From the NCBI GenBank assembly GCA_021030905.1, contig JAGFMI010000018.1, forward strand, positions 744,001 to 808,000: a stretch of DNA of 64,000 bases, in the 5' to 3' direction. How positions within the stretch are numbered: the stretch's first letter is position 1; each line of letters starts with the position of its first letter. The stretch comes from Pyrenula massariospora. Lineage: Eukaryota > Ascomycota > Eurotiomycetes > Pyrenulales > Pyrenulaceae. Positions 1 to 11,743 of the stretch are shown here, piece by piece. The notes under the pieces were generated by a model, which saw nothing but the letters and a program-made list of their open reading frames with translations, had not been told where the DNA came from and searched no databases. A program made the position numbers and the translations under genes.

Positions 1-843
1 TGTGGTAATGAGAACTGGGAAAGATCACGTCAGTTCCAAGTCGACTGGCTCCTTTTACATACAGCCTGCGCCAGGGGAGGAGGGGGGGGGATTGCATGTG
101 GAAATTAAAGATCCCTGGGTGGAGAAAACTTGGAAGACAAGCTTTGAACAAGCTTTCGGTGCCAAGGTTGGGGTCGAGCCCGCCGCCTTCTTGGCTGACA
201 CCACTGTAAGAACAATGCCAGCAGAGCTGTAGACAGACTGTTGCGCATGAACCGGCGTTGGCTGATCGGAGAAAAATCGCAGCAGTGCGACGTAGTATGT
301 GTCTTGAGGATGCGTAAGTTGACGTGGCTGGGGCGCAGTCTTTGGCCAGCCAAGACGCACACAATGGCTGTGGCTGAGAACACCTGACTCGGGCCTAGCC
401 GTTTCCAGCAGCCACGCCTTCGATGATTCGTAAAACGCTCACCCGCTCTTTGCTTCTTTATTCCTCTCCCCTCCCGTCCCAAATCTCACCCCTACAGCCA
501 TTCCTACGAGCCACCAAAGCCATTGCACCTCTTGGCAACTTCGATAGACTGCCTTCGGTAAGTTTCCCCACTGCTTCAGCCTGTGCTCGAGTACACTGTG
601 CCACACCTTGCCCTTGCAAAGCGTCACCACTCCACGCTTCGCCATCCGATCGGCACCGGTCGCCGCCGACCGCTGCTGAAACTCGGCTCGTTCCAACCAC
701 CTCACCTTTATCATCGAACTACCTCACATTAAGATTCTATCAGGAGCTAACAGACTACTCTCTGCCCAGCGCTCCTTTGTTCTAGTCGTTTGAACACCTT
801 CAATCGCTCCAGACCGAACCGTCTTTGGATCTAGAAGTACATC
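1..843. other. No clear gene; 5' flank of the CYSTM gene
   Basis: The stretch holds only short overlapping open frames with no recognisable domain. A frame open from the window edge to a stop at 230-232 on the plus strand could be the tail of a gene lying mostly outside the window, but its sequence is not recognised. Bases 420-840 are pyrimidine-rich and look like the promoter and leader of the downstream small gene. Confidence 0.4.
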
Positions 844-1270
844 ATGTCGAACCAAGGTTACTACCAGGGCGGGCCTCAGTACCCCCAGCAAAGGTGCGAT
901 ACTGTCTCCTTCCCAGAATACTTCTCCCACCCCTCGACACATCTTTAATTCCTTTCTTTTCCAATGGTCACAACTGCTTATCTGACTCCCACCTGATAGC
1001 TATGGTGGACCCCCCCAGCAAGGCGGCTACTACCAACAAGGCCCTCCGATGCAATACCAGCAAGGTCCCCCTCAGCAGGTCGTTGTGAGACAGAAGAAGG
1101 ACAGAGGTTGTTTGGGTGCTTGGTTCGCATATCCCCAATTCCAGGTCAAGAGTTGAGCAAGCTAACCTGTCCCCGTGAACAGTCTGGCCGCCCTGTGCTG
1201 TTGCTTCGTCGCCGAAGAAGGATGCGAGTGTTGCGCCGAATGCTGCGAGTGCGCCGAGGACTGCTGTTAG
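844..1270 (+). CDS. Small CYSTM-type cysteine-rich tail protein
   Basis: Three exons (844-893, 1000-1122, 1183-1270) give an 86-residue protein. The N-terminal half is Gln/Gly/Pro/Tyr-rich with GGPPQQGGYYQQGPP-like repeats. The C-terminal half is a cysteine-packed segment that begins GCLGACLAALCCCF and ends with CC pairs, typical of the CYSTM (cysteine-rich transmembrane module) family. Known family members are small tail-anchored or membrane-associated proteins linked to stress tolerance. Both introns have GT-AG ends, and the second carries a GCTAAC branch site about 20 bases before its acceptor. Splicing is required to see the gene, since no single frame exceeds 90 codons. The family call is confident; a specific role cannot be read from the sequence. 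Confidence 0.85.
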
Positions 1271-2182
1271 AAGGCCTAGCTTGTGGAGAGGGAGCGGACA
1301 ACGAGTGCGAGCTGTCTTGGCACGTGTGTAAGACGCCCGAGGAGTGATATTGCGGGGATGAAAAACTCTGATAGGGCTTCTGAGAGTTACACCTGGGCAT
1401 AGGCGAAGGTCGAAGATCGGATACGGAACATGTGGTGATAGGCTGGGGCCTTTTTTCCTTTGTGATTGTTTGCGACTAAGCTCCTACTTTACTCCTTGAA
1501 GTTCTCCTACAAGCATGGTTTTCTTGTGACCTTTCATGCTTATCACGGCAGAATGAATAGCACATCGCTTTCTGACGTCGTTTTTTAATTTCCCCAATGG
1601 GTATATGTTAGTGGAAATGACCTTTTGGCTCCATCAGCATCCGACCTTCCCCACCTGGCGCGCTCACAACTGTTGAAACTCTGGGCACTCTTCCATCCCT
1701 CCTCAAGGAAACCACACATTGAAGAATTGCTGTCCTGCCCAAACCATTCAACAAAAACATGACACTGAGCAGACGAAACACCGCACTAAAGCTTCTCTAA
1801 CTTGAAGAACACTCCCCCTCCCCTCAACCAATCCATGCTTTCTTTCATCGTCCCTGGCTCCAACCCTCACGAGGCAAATCTCTACTCCTCTTGATAGAAC
1901 CCACCCCTCTAATCTGTACGCGAGAATATACTTTCTCTTGCCACTTTACGCCCGGATGGTTGTCTGCGATTCACATACGTATAACGATCTGCCTGCCTAG
2001 GACTAGATCGCCACATCCGTCGGGCTTTCATTTCGCAGCGATTAACTAGTTGGCAGCTTGATGTCGGTAAAGGTCAACGCCTCGTCGAACCACCTAACAC
2101 GGCAATTTAATCAAGTTGGAGCAGCAAGAAACGCAGGACTGAAATAGTACATTCTATCGCATTCCCTCCTCTACATACAGAC
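1271..2182. other. Intergenic, between two convergent genes
   Basis: No gene seen. It holds the 3' flanks of the CYSTM gene (plus strand) and the NUFIP1-like gene (minus strand). Confidence 0.5.
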
Positions 2183-4201
2183 TCAAGACGCCGCCGCCAG
2201 CGTCTCCCCTTGCGTCTCCGTCTTGCCGTCTTCCCCCGTCCTCTCTCCCGGTGAATTTCGACTTGCTTCCTCAACCCCCTTCCCATCACCCTCCTCAGGT
2301 TCGTCCAGCATCCCCCTCTCCCCCAGCCAGCAGATCGCTTCCAGCACCCTCCTCTGCTCCTCTTCCTTCTCCCTCTCCACCAGAACCTGGTACAGGCCCT
2401 TTCGCCGCCCGTTCTGCGGCTGCGGCGGGGGCTGTGGTTTTCCTTTCTGCGTGCGCGGGGTGAGGTCGTGGCTGTAGCGGCATTTCCCGCCGAAGGGGCA
2501 GGAGCCTGTGCGGAGGAATTTGCGGCAGGGTGCTTTTTGTTTTTTGTTGTCGGTAGGGGATGATGGAGTTGCTGAGTTGGTTGGTTTTGAGGCTGGTTTT
2601 GAGGGGTGTGATTCGGGGAGAGATGAGGAAGAGGAGGAAGAGGAGGAATCAGAATCGGAATCAGATTCTGAAGAGCCCGAGGAAGAAGTCTCGTCGAGCT
2701 CGGAACTGGAGAGCTCAGATGCCGACGACAGGGAGGCAGAGAGGGAGTCTAGATCATAATCGACGTCTGGATCAAGTTCTGCCTCGATGTCTCTGGATTC
2801 TTTGGTATCAATGTCAATGCTTGGAGAGGAAGATGGTGTCAGTAGTGATTTAGTAGGAGGAGCTGGTCTTCTATCAATCTCAATCTCCTCCCTTATCGCG
2901 GGGCTATGCCCGTTAGAAGTCTTCAATTTTTCTTTCGCAGCATTGGCTTTCTCCTCCACTTTGCGTGCCATAGTCTCTGCTTTCAAAGCTTTAAGCCTAT
3001 ATTTCTCGGCCTTCTGTTTCGCTTTGGAGACAGCATCCATGGCTGAAGGTGTCTTTCGCTCCTTGAGGACATCTCGCGGCGAGATAGACCGAAGATCACT
3101 TTCACCGATCGACTTTTGTGGCTCCGGACTCGCCTTATGCTTGTCTCTTCGTTTGTTCTGCTTTGCCGCAATAGCCTCTTCACGCCGCGCTCTCGCCGCT
3201 TCTTGTCTTGCTCTCTTTTCTTCATCCCGTCTTCTTTTCTCTTCTTCCAATTTTTTCTTCTTCTCTTCGGCTTCTTTCATGGCCACTTCTCGTTTCGCTT
3301 GAGTTGGGAACTTCCTTTTCCTTTCTGCAATCCATTCCGTAATTTCCTTAGCGCTTGACAAAGTCGATGTTTTGCCACCATACGAGAACTGCAGTCCGTG
3401 ACCAGTTGTAGCGGCTAACTTTGATTCTTCGTCTATATCATCCTCTTCAGAACTTAGCTCGTGTTCATGGGACTGTGGCGTGAGACCAAGCAGGTTGGTT
3501 TTTCGAGGAGGTTTTGGCTTTTGGCTAGAAGGGCGTTTCTCGGGAGGAGGTGGAGGGAGCTCGATAGGAAGGGGTAGAGCATTGAAATCCGGAACCGGTG
3601 GAGGAGCTGTAGGCCGTGGCGTGGCATGCGAAGGTTTTCCGAAAGCTGCAGAGTGGTTTCGTTTGCCAAATGTGGGAGAGGTATGGAATGTTTGCTCAGC
3701 TGGTTGAGTGTATGGTTGAGCAAAGACTGAACCTGGAGAAGAACTATTACGGTAATTTGTAAAATTGGATCCGACCTGGGAATTTCGAAAATGTGAAATT
3801 CCCCGATTTTGAGGGGTTTTCTGGTTTTGTGAGCTTTGTGGACTGTTCTGCGGTTGCTGTCTGCCATGGAGATCTTGGTGGGTGTTTCCATTTGGAGAAT
3901 TATGAGTGGTCAGATCCGGACCATGATGGCCTCCTCTATGTCCGCCTCGGCCACGTCCTCGACCGCCGTACCCGCCTCCATATCCTCGCTGGTTGTCTCC
4001 ACCACCGCCTCGTCCACGGAAGCCTTGATTTCCTCGACCTCTCGGTGTAAACGTATTTGCTCCTCCACGTTGGTGTAGACTGTTCTGACCATATGGCTGG
4101 TTGTATGGCGCGCCCCTTGAGGGGTAGCCAGAGCCTCCAGCGGGGTTGGCTCGGGGAGGTGGTGGAGGTGGAGGAGGAAAGGAGAACTGTTGCGTTGTCA
4201 T
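2183..4201 (-). CDS. NUFIP1-like CCCH zinc-finger protein
   Basis: One uninterrupted frame of 672 codons starts at the ATG at 4199-4201; the in-frame extension upstream has no ATG. The N-terminus has a polyproline run, followed by an RGG/GYGG-rich region of about 80 residues typical of RNA-binding proteins. Around residues 255-310 lies the NUFIP1-like segment containing WIAERKRKFPT, followed by a long Lys/Glu/Arg helix. An acidic Ser/Asp/Glu stretch precedes a single CCCH finger with C-x8-C-x5-C-x3-H spacing near residues 555-577. NUFIP1/Rsa1 proteins help assemble box C/D snoRNPs with R2TP, in the nucleus. The fungal members with this architecture are poorly studied, so the snoRNP role is inferred from the family. 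Confidence 0.85.
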   Translation of the reverse strand: MTTQQFSFPPPPPPPPRANPAGGSGYPSRGAPYNQPYGQNSLHQRGGANTFTPRGRGNQGFRGRGGGGDNQRGYGGGYGGRGRGRGGHRGGHHGPDLTTHNSPNGNTHQDLHGRQQPQNSPQSSQNQKTPQNRGISHFRNSQVGSNFTNYRNSSSPGSVFAQPYTQPAEQTFHTSPTFGKRNHSAAFGKPSHATPRPTAPPPVPDFNALPLPIELPPPPPEKRPSSQKPKPPRKTNLLGLTPQSHEHELSSEEDDIDEESKLAATTGHGLQFSYGGKTSTLSSAKEITEWIAERKRKFPTQAKREVAMKEAEEKKKKLEEEKRRRDEEKRARQEAARARREEAIAAKQNKRRDKHKASPEPQKSIGESDLRSISPRDVLKERKTPSAMDAVSKAKQKAEKYRLKALKAETMARKVEEKANAAKEKLKTSNGHSPAIREEIEIDRRPAPPTKSLLTPSSSPSIDIDTKESRDIEAELDPDVDYDLDSLSASLSSASELSSSELDETSSSGSSESDSDSDSSSSSSSSSLPESHPSKPASKPTNSATPSSPTDNKKQKAPCRKFLRTGSCPFGGKCRYSHDLTPRTQKGKPQPPPQPQNGRRKGLYQVLVEREKEEEQRRVLEAICWLGERGMLDEPEEGDGKGVEEASRNSPGERTGEDGKTETQGETLAAAS

Positions 4202-6558
4202 CTCGCACACAAATTCAGCTGAAGATTTCAGCTCCTTGAAATCATGGACATTCTATTCCGCAGGAGGCTGAAAAACTGGAAATTCCTTAGAAGCAAGGAT
4301 GGGTTTATAAGGCCTTTGCGGAGAAAGTCGATTTCCTGATTGTTCAACTTTAAATATTAAATCTTATTTTTTCAAAGTTATAATTATAAATATATTTTTA
4401 AATATAAATAATTCGACTATAAATTATACACATTTTAAATCTGTTACAAAAAATAATAATAAATAATAATTAGGTCGCATGTGCATTAATTACAAGAAAC
4501 ACTTATATGATATAAGCTGAAGGTAAAGGGGTGCAGGGTAATAAAAATGTGGCGGATAACTCCAGTTACTCTGCCGCACCCAATATTTTGTGACTAGGCA
4601 ATCTCGGCTTCATCCCACTCTGATTTGTTCAGGCTGGCCGTCTCTCTACTTAATCCCATTTACAGTCACCTGCTCTCGTTAGATCCTCACGTTCAAGATG
4701 TCAACATCTCATGCAAGATGGACTAGTTACCCTATTCTATGGATATTTTTGTGAGTCTTTTTATGATCTTAATCTACTCATACATGCTGCGAACGAGTTC
4801 CCATTCCCTTCATACTGCTATTTCTCCCATATTTTGATAACTCCTATCAGAGAGCCCTACCGAGCTCTTCTTATAGTCTTTGAAAGTGTCATCACTGTTT
4901 TTCGATGTGGCTGAGGTCCGTTGAAGGATGTAATCAGCGTCTCAGCGTGGTAAATTGGCCTATATGATAAGATGAGCTACCGGTACTTCGAGCGCCATCG
5001 CTTCATAATCGCCACCTAAAATACCGACCGACTGGTTGAGCATGACTCCTTCTGTAATCATTTAACCACTTTGTATACAGTTCACATTTAAAAATACCGA
5101 GAATTGGTCTTTCTCAGGCCCGATGTTCACCATCGTCTTAGAATAGGCAGATAGTGTCATGCCTTCATACAGATATCAAATGCCATTCTGCAAGCTTTAG
5201 CAGATGTCGGATATAGTAAGGGGACACCCATATAATGGTAGAAATAATCATCGCACCAGTAACTAATACTTTCTATGTTCTGCGCTGCCGTCTCGTGTCG
5301 TAGTGTACCCTTCGTCAAGTACTTCTGCGCAGATCGATAAAACAGCCGAGGATGAAAGCGAGTACGGTGGAGGATGAATGCCCAGTATCATGCCAGCCCG
5401 ACCGCCACCCACAGCAACGTAACCTCAAACTATTGCTACCTTAAATGCTCGTAGGAAGTACGCCCGTGGTATCTGAGGTTTTTGGTCTTCATATTCCCAC
5501 TATCGAGCGAGAAATGAGAGTTAGCCTTGTCGTAAAGCCTACTACTCTTCATCCTTCTCCACGTCGACATGTCTGCCACCCCCCGGATCTGACTCTTTAA
5601 TTCGGGGTTAACAGCGAATAAGGTGAGGCATTGTCTCGTACGGTACCACTACGGATCGACATGTTCAAGCTATATCTACTTTCTCTCTGTTCCGCCTTTA
5701 CTCCAGCAGAGCCTCTTCCTACCTCAGCCACATACCCTTTAGCCCCATGTTCGCTACGCATGCGTATGTTCCAGCTCGCCGTGGAAACCTAAAGTCCAAG
5801 TCAGGCAAGGATACTATAGGTCGAGACGCTCTCGCCGCTTTGTTGTTCTCTTCTTCCGAGGCCGTCCCCGCTATCGAGACCGTTCGGCGACCGCCATCCA
5901 GCAGATTCTAATCTAGCCGCTTCGACTCGCCTTCACACCAAGTAATAGTCCCCGCGGTAGTGGCATGGGAGTACAAGCAGGAACAGGAAGAAGCCATAAG
6001 CGCAACAAGACTGCCTCTTTAAGACCTATAGGCTTTCTTGGTGGCCTGCATGCTGACGGGCCACGGAATAAATTCCCCTTGCACGGATTGCGGTACTGTG
6101 ATGGTCGATGGCCAAGTGCGGGTTCTTGCAGAGCAATGAGGAGCCGAAGGGGTCAACGGGACGGTTACGAGGCACAGGAAAGCGTAGATTTGGTCTCGTC
6201 GGTATTAATAGTTTTTGTGAGAGTGGAAGATGGTACAAGATCGGATTGAAGGGGCCCACTGGAGAGTATAGAGTTGATTTTTGATCAAGCAAGGACATTT
6301 TTGGACACTTTGACCATAGAAGGTACGCGCCTAGTAATATGTGAAATAGCGGGGGAGTATGGTCATTTCTCTGCTTCGATGTTCCCTGAACCGTGGCGCC
6401 ATTGTAGTGTGTTTCCAGGTGTAGCCATAGCTCCAGTAGAGCGTTGTGACCGCGGGTAGGAAGCCCCCAAAACTAAATGGATCACTCGGATGTCAGCTTT
6501 ACCGCTATACAATGCCATTGAAAGCTGATCGAGACCCGCTATAATCATGAAATATTAC
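4202..6558. other. Gene-free 2.4-kb stretch with an AT-rich patch
   Basis: No supported gene. Apart from an AT-rich patch (listed separately), the sequence is of mixed composition with only short frames. A frame beginning near 6109 ends after about 60 codons and matches no family I recognise. The stretch may be decayed accessory DNA. Confidence 0.4.
4345..4470. repeat. AT-rich patch 1
   Basis: About 125 bases made almost only of A and T, with several TAAAT/ATAAT runs, abruptly bounded by normal-composition DNA. Such patches in ascomycetes are often remnants of repeat-induced point mutation. The original element cannot be named. Confidence 0.6.
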
Positions 6559-9500
6559 CTACAAAGTCGTTCCCACACTCCAATATCTCAACAGACCACC
6601 CAGGTCGTAGACGCGACCCTTTGCGACTCTTTCTTTGGGGAGCGTGGGACAGTGACTGTGGACACTAATGCTATTATCTATGCAGTACCTATCTCGTTCA
6701 ATCGGTACCTGCTTATAAAGGGTGCAAAATATGTAGATTCCGATAACGCAAGCTAGGGCGTAAAGACTCAGATGGAGATAAGTGCGAGATCGATCGTTCC
6801 AGGGGATGTTTCGAAGTTTCGAAGCACGCATGAGGAATACATTGAAGTACGCTGTCAAAGCACGGAAGATATAGTTCCAGAGTCCGAGGACGTTGATCTA
6901 AAGAGAGGTCTTGTTAGCTCAAATTCCCTGCAGTCTCCTTTGAGAAGAGGGTCATAGATACCAAGATAGCCCATGTTATGAAATATCGCTGCATGTTAGT
7001 CGCATAACCTATTTGCTGTTGCACATCAGCGCCGAGACTTACATATATCACAAACATCGGGAGAAACAGCATCCAAGCTATTGCAAGATTGACGGTGTTT
7101 AAGTTGAGCCAACGCGATTCACCTGGTCCCAATTCCTTTCGGATTGCAGTGAAAATCTTTGGCTCGTATAGATGTGGATTGTCTCTTAGCCAAGCCATTG
7201 ATTGCCTGTATTGTTCCTCTTTAATATTTTCATATGCTTTGTAGTAGAGTTGCCAGACAGGACTCATCAACCCGCTTTCACGTTGTTTCTTGATTCTTCC
7301 ATAGGACTGGACCTCTTTTGTCGACAGGTATTCAACCATTTTCTTTAAAGTATCCTCATCGACCGGCTTTCTGGACCCGTGGACGAGATAATGAGTGGCT
7401 TGCCAAAGCATGCCTCGGAAGTCAAGTTTCAAAGCTTCGGAGCAGTTTGATTCTATGACCGCTTGTAAAGCCTCACAGTTTCCCTTTGAGATAGCGCTCC
7501 ACAGACCCAAATGGCCAGAAGCCGTCAAAAGTATGTCAAAAGGATCACTATGCAAATGAACGACGCGTTTATAACCATTCATGAGAATCTCGACTACGGC
7601 CTGGGAGGCTCGAGAAAACGGAAAGTCGGCGGCTCCATAGGCGGAAATATCTCCCACAGCTTCTTTATAAGGCCTAGGCAGTCTGGCATTGGGAGGTGAC
7701 CAGTGACCATCAGCGAGGATGAAAGCAATTGCGGATGAGGGATATTTGAATTCTGAGTGACAATCTCTTAGGCCTTGATTGAACTGATCTAGAATATTTG
7801 TCCCAGCATATGCACAGAGTGGTAAACCCCTCTGAATGTGCTCGTCTCGTAGTTGCTTTACCGATCGGACAGACCGTGCGGCCACGGCAATACCTAGAGC
7901 AGTAACATGTGTCAAATCGGGTTGCAGTAGGTATGCTCCTTTCGTTGCAAGTATCTTAATTAATTCCACATTGCCATAGTATGCGGCCCAATGAAGGGCG
8001 GTAGCATTCAAGGGATTCATCGTTGGTAGTCCATGTGTAAACCTAGAATCGAGTTGACCATTCTGGGACCTTTCGAGTATGCAGAGAGGGTCCCTAGCGA
8101 TCAGTTCTTCCGCAAAGTTGACCACGACCTTATCGCGAACTTGGGCGCAGACGTGGATGGCATGGAATCCAGGATAGACAGACTTGATACTTGCACCGTG
8201 GTCGAGAAGTAAATGGAATGAGTTTAGCCTCCTTCGGTGGATCGCATCTCTTAGTGGTGTTCCATGACCGAATTCCCCTCGGGCTGGCTCGTTGATATTA
8301 CTCTCGAAAAATGGGTCCCCCAGAAGAGCCTCAAGGATCTCTGACTCACCATAGGCAGCGATCAGATGTATCGCATTAAATGACTTTATTGGCGTCATTT
8401 CCGAGCCGACGCCAGCTTTCTGCAGAGCTCTGATTACTTCAAACTGGCGTTGGTATATCGAGACACTCTGAGACTCGTTTTCTTTACTGCCTGAGATTAC
8501 ATCTCGTAACAGTCTGGTGAATATATCGGGACGTATTGCGTGATACATAAGTGAATAACCATCCTTAAGCGTACGCGCTATTTCCTGTTTTTGGCCGTCT
8601 TTGTTCATTAGTTCAAGGAAATAGGCAAGACAATTAACACTCAGATGTCGACAGGCCCTCCAAAGATAAGTCTTTACTAAAATTGGAGTTACTGAGCTAT
8701 TAAGCATGAGTTTTGCCATTGGTAGGTTGTCCTCGATAACTGCCCAATCCATGGCTGTAGTACTCTGAGGCATTTCATTACATAGAAAATCATGCTCAGA
8801 GAGAGACACAGGTCTTCGTACCCGATGGCGAAGATCAAACGGATCAGCACCTCGATTCATTAATTTAACTGCGATAGGAACACCAATGGCCACCGGAAGG
8901 AGAACAGAGTAATGTAGAGGTGTCTCTCCTGCTGTCCCCTGACACATGGGCTCGACACCATCATCAAGGAGTAATGTGATGCGATCGATGTCACCTTCCT
9001 TGACTGCTTGTAAAAGCTTGTCCTCATTCTGCGCTGTACTTGAACTTGAATAGTTCAGAGGCATGGGCGATGAAATTGCAATGTGTGGGCTATTCGATGC
9101 AATGAGGTATTTGGAGGCAGTCCTCGAACCCCTAGCAGCGGCATTTATCTGCCATTTCTCGAATTGATCATCGTCACCTTGAGTTTGTTCGAGACCCAAG
9201 GCTTTTATAAGTGCTGGCAAGATCGCTTGGGATTTATAGCTTTCCTTCTGCGCTGCGTCAGTAAGAAGCTCGATTGCCTTCGAACTTGATCTTTCAACGC
9301 CAAATCCAACTAAATAGCACAAGCCCAGCTGAGTCAGTAAATCGCCCGCATTGCCAAGGGCCTCCTGATCTCTAGAGCTCAACAGAGTTTGAAGCTCTTT
9401 CACGACTTGAGTTGCCACACGTGGGAAGGGGAGTAAATCGTAGTATATTTTGGTTATCTAGCAAAGTCAGTCTTCGTTCCTATAGAGCAGAAGATGTAAG

Positions 9501-10910
9501 TGCCCACATCGAAGCCAGACGAAGGGTGCTCAATCTCCATAAAGTTCGAAGTTGTCGCGAAAGATACTCGCAAATTGAGCTCATTGGTGATATCACCCAA
9601 AAAGTCTTTAGAGTTAGGTCGCCGAAGCGGATCGTGCTCAAGTGCTTTGACTAAAGCCATAAGAATCACATCGTTCAGCCTATGTCCATTTTGCTCATGC
9701 TGCTCGAGAAGAATCTTTTGACAGTACTCGAATGCTACGTCGGCAACTAAACCTTGCTTCTTGAGTTCTCTCATATGATCATTTGTGATTTCTCCGCCGT
9801 GCAAAGTAGCGTATGGCCTGCCATTCATCAATGTATACCATAAAAGCATGCCCCAGCACCATATATCGATTGCCTTCAGGTTAGAAGATGAGATCATAGC
9901 TTCGGATGTAACGAGCTCTGGAGGGCAATATTTCTCCGTGCCAATGATCTCCGCTCTGGAAAAGAATTCTTTGACGTTGTGGAGAATTAGATTTGAGTGG
10001 CTAAAATCACAAAGCTTCGCTGTCCAATTTTCACCCGTACCTTGGTCAGACTCGAAAATTAGAACATTGTCAGGCTTGATATCTGCGTGTAAAATTTCGT
10101 TCTCGTGTAAGATCTTCTCTTGATCAGTATCTTAACAACAGCGAACCTATAATTTCCATGCAGAAGACTTACAGAGATACCCTGTAATACATCAATGCAA
10201 ATTCTAAGCCTTGCAAAAAGGGACGGTTGATTGTTCTGCTCTTGGCGAGCCTCCAAAAGATCTTTGACCGATCCTTCATCGGCTCTCTCGACGACAGCGA
10301 TCGGCCACACCCTGTCATGAGAGCCAACATCGTCGTTCATAGCAGCATGTAAGTCCATCTCTTCTTCGTTTACCCAAGCTACGCCGAGGAGACGCACGAT
10401 GTTCGGGTGGTTTTGGATGGGTGGGTGGCAGAGTATCAGAATTTCTAGTGAAAGATCCTGAACGACATGTTGAATATCAGAGCCGTCGGACATGTCATAC
10501 TGTGGTAGTTTGTAAGCTACAGTAGTCTGGTAAGTCCACTTAAGCCCAGTGTGGTCTGTGAAGTAAACTTCGCTGCCCTGATCAAACCCTAGGGTATCCC
10601 GATAGGGCGTATGCACCTTGAGCCATTGAGGGATGGCTGCCTTCTCAACTAAAAAAGCACTACCCTTTCCGAGGGTAGTTCGTAGGTTCCAATTTGAAGC
10701 TGGATCGAGCGGGAAGGTCCTGAGCTTGTTATGAATGATGAGTCGAAGTATGGACAGAACAGGCTGCCGCGTGTCATGCCCTTCTCTTCTAGCTGTGCCT
10801 TGATGAGCAGAGCTCCACAGTATATGCGTGGCCTTCCGCAATGGCATAAGCTCATGCCAGCTACTATCTCCACAATCCTCTCCGCGACTTCTATCATCGG
10901 ACTCCCACAT
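6559..10910 (-). CDS. Protein kinase-ankyrin repeat-membrane protein
   Basis: Five exons (10910-10173, 10116-9508, 9457-7043, 6988-6962, 6897-6559) keep one frame and give about 1375 residues. Residues ~78-350 form a kinase domain: loop LGKGSAF, VAYK lysine, HADIKPDN (residues 256-263, HRD changed to HAD), DFS (283-285) in place of DFG, and an activation-segment end CPPEL. A Sel1-like helical stretch and then about six or more ankyrin repeats follow (for example TALHWAAYYGNVELIKIL). The C-terminus has about three hydrophobic helices. The intron at 9458-9507 removes a stop and joins the kinase to the ankyrin part in phase. The introns at 6989-7042 and 6898-6961 have CTAAC branch sites and free a 27-base exon. 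The N-terminal start and the last ~50 residues are uncertain; another intron after the CTLYK segment is possible. It is divergent from the caspase-kinase gene. Confidence 0.75.
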
Positions 10911-11348
10911 CTTGAGCGTGTCAAAGAAGAAGGCGCGTTCATGAAATAGTTAAGCTGCCGTAAGTTTATGGCTGGAATTTCGGAAGTAGCCAGGAGCGTA
11001 GGGCTCGTAACGCATGCTACACCTTGACTGTGCCTAGAGTGTACTGTGAGTTGCGGTCTCGTTGATGAGGTGCGATACTCTACACAAATGGCAAGTAAGT
11101 AACCACATCCCATATTACAGTCTCAGTCCGATTGTGGTTGTGGTCTTACTTAAACCACAAGAGACCTGCGGATTGCGAATGTTGTGGGAGCTCATCGGAT
11201 TGATCCCAGCCGCACCCAAAAACATAATGTACGATAAAATCAGCGCTGAGGCCTGGGCTCTGACGCGAAGGCTGTGTACGTCACATGGGAGGAGCCGTAA
11301 ATAAGGGCCAAGCGCAACCTAAATTAAGATATGTCCACGCACTATCAT

Positions 11349-11403
11349 CGCGCGCAATATGTGTGAATCCTTGGCACATACGCGCGTATAGTGTGCGCGC
11401 ATC
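11349..11403. repeat. Alternating purine-pyrimidine tracts
   Basis: Several runs of strict purine-pyrimidine alternation (CGCGCGCA, ACATACGCGCGTATA, GTGTGCGCGCAT) lie within 55 bases in the shared promoter. Such tracts can adopt left-handed DNA, though no function is shown. Confidence 0.4.
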
Positions 11404-11444
11404 CTTCGTCATATTAATTTACATACAGTTGTATACTTCTACGC

Positions 11445-11522
11445 CTTAATATTATAATAATTAATTAGTTAATGTTGTTATTATCATTTTAAACATTTAT
11501 TAAATCTAAGTTGTAAATATGT
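11445..11522. repeat. AT-rich patch 2
   Basis: About 78 bases of nearly pure A+T between the divergent genes, similar in character to patches near 4.4 and 17.4 kb and probably of similar mutational origin. Confidence 0.5.
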
Positions 11523-11743
11523 AGAGGCCGGGACCGTGCATAGGGTGGGGCAGATTTTTAGTCTCGGCGCTTATCCCACTCAATGGAATGAAGCACAAGC
11601 CTCGTGAGTGATGTGTCCTCACAATAGACTATCTACCTCACTGGGCAAATGAAGCCTCGTTGTATGCATGCACCCTTTTAGTTCAAGCGAGTCCTTACTT
11701 GCTCTTTGACTCTCGTACTAGAACGAAGTTTCAGCTCAATGGA

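Larger units (their letters stand above)
10911..11743. promoter_or_regulatory. Shared divergent promoter region
   Basis: This 833-base gap lies between the starts of the kinase-ankyrin gene (minus) and the caspase-kinase gene (plus). It includes an AT-rich patch at about 11445-11522 and, just before it, CG/TG alternating tracts. An upstream exon of the minus-strand gene could lie near 10920-11110, where another frame is open, but nothing proves it. Confidence 0.45.

Noticed and set aside
2-232. Open frame from the window edge
   Set aside because: Could be the end of an outside gene, but no family feature supports it.
5940-6260. Possible decayed gene or element in the left flank of the island
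   Set aside because: No frame or motif strong enough to name a family.
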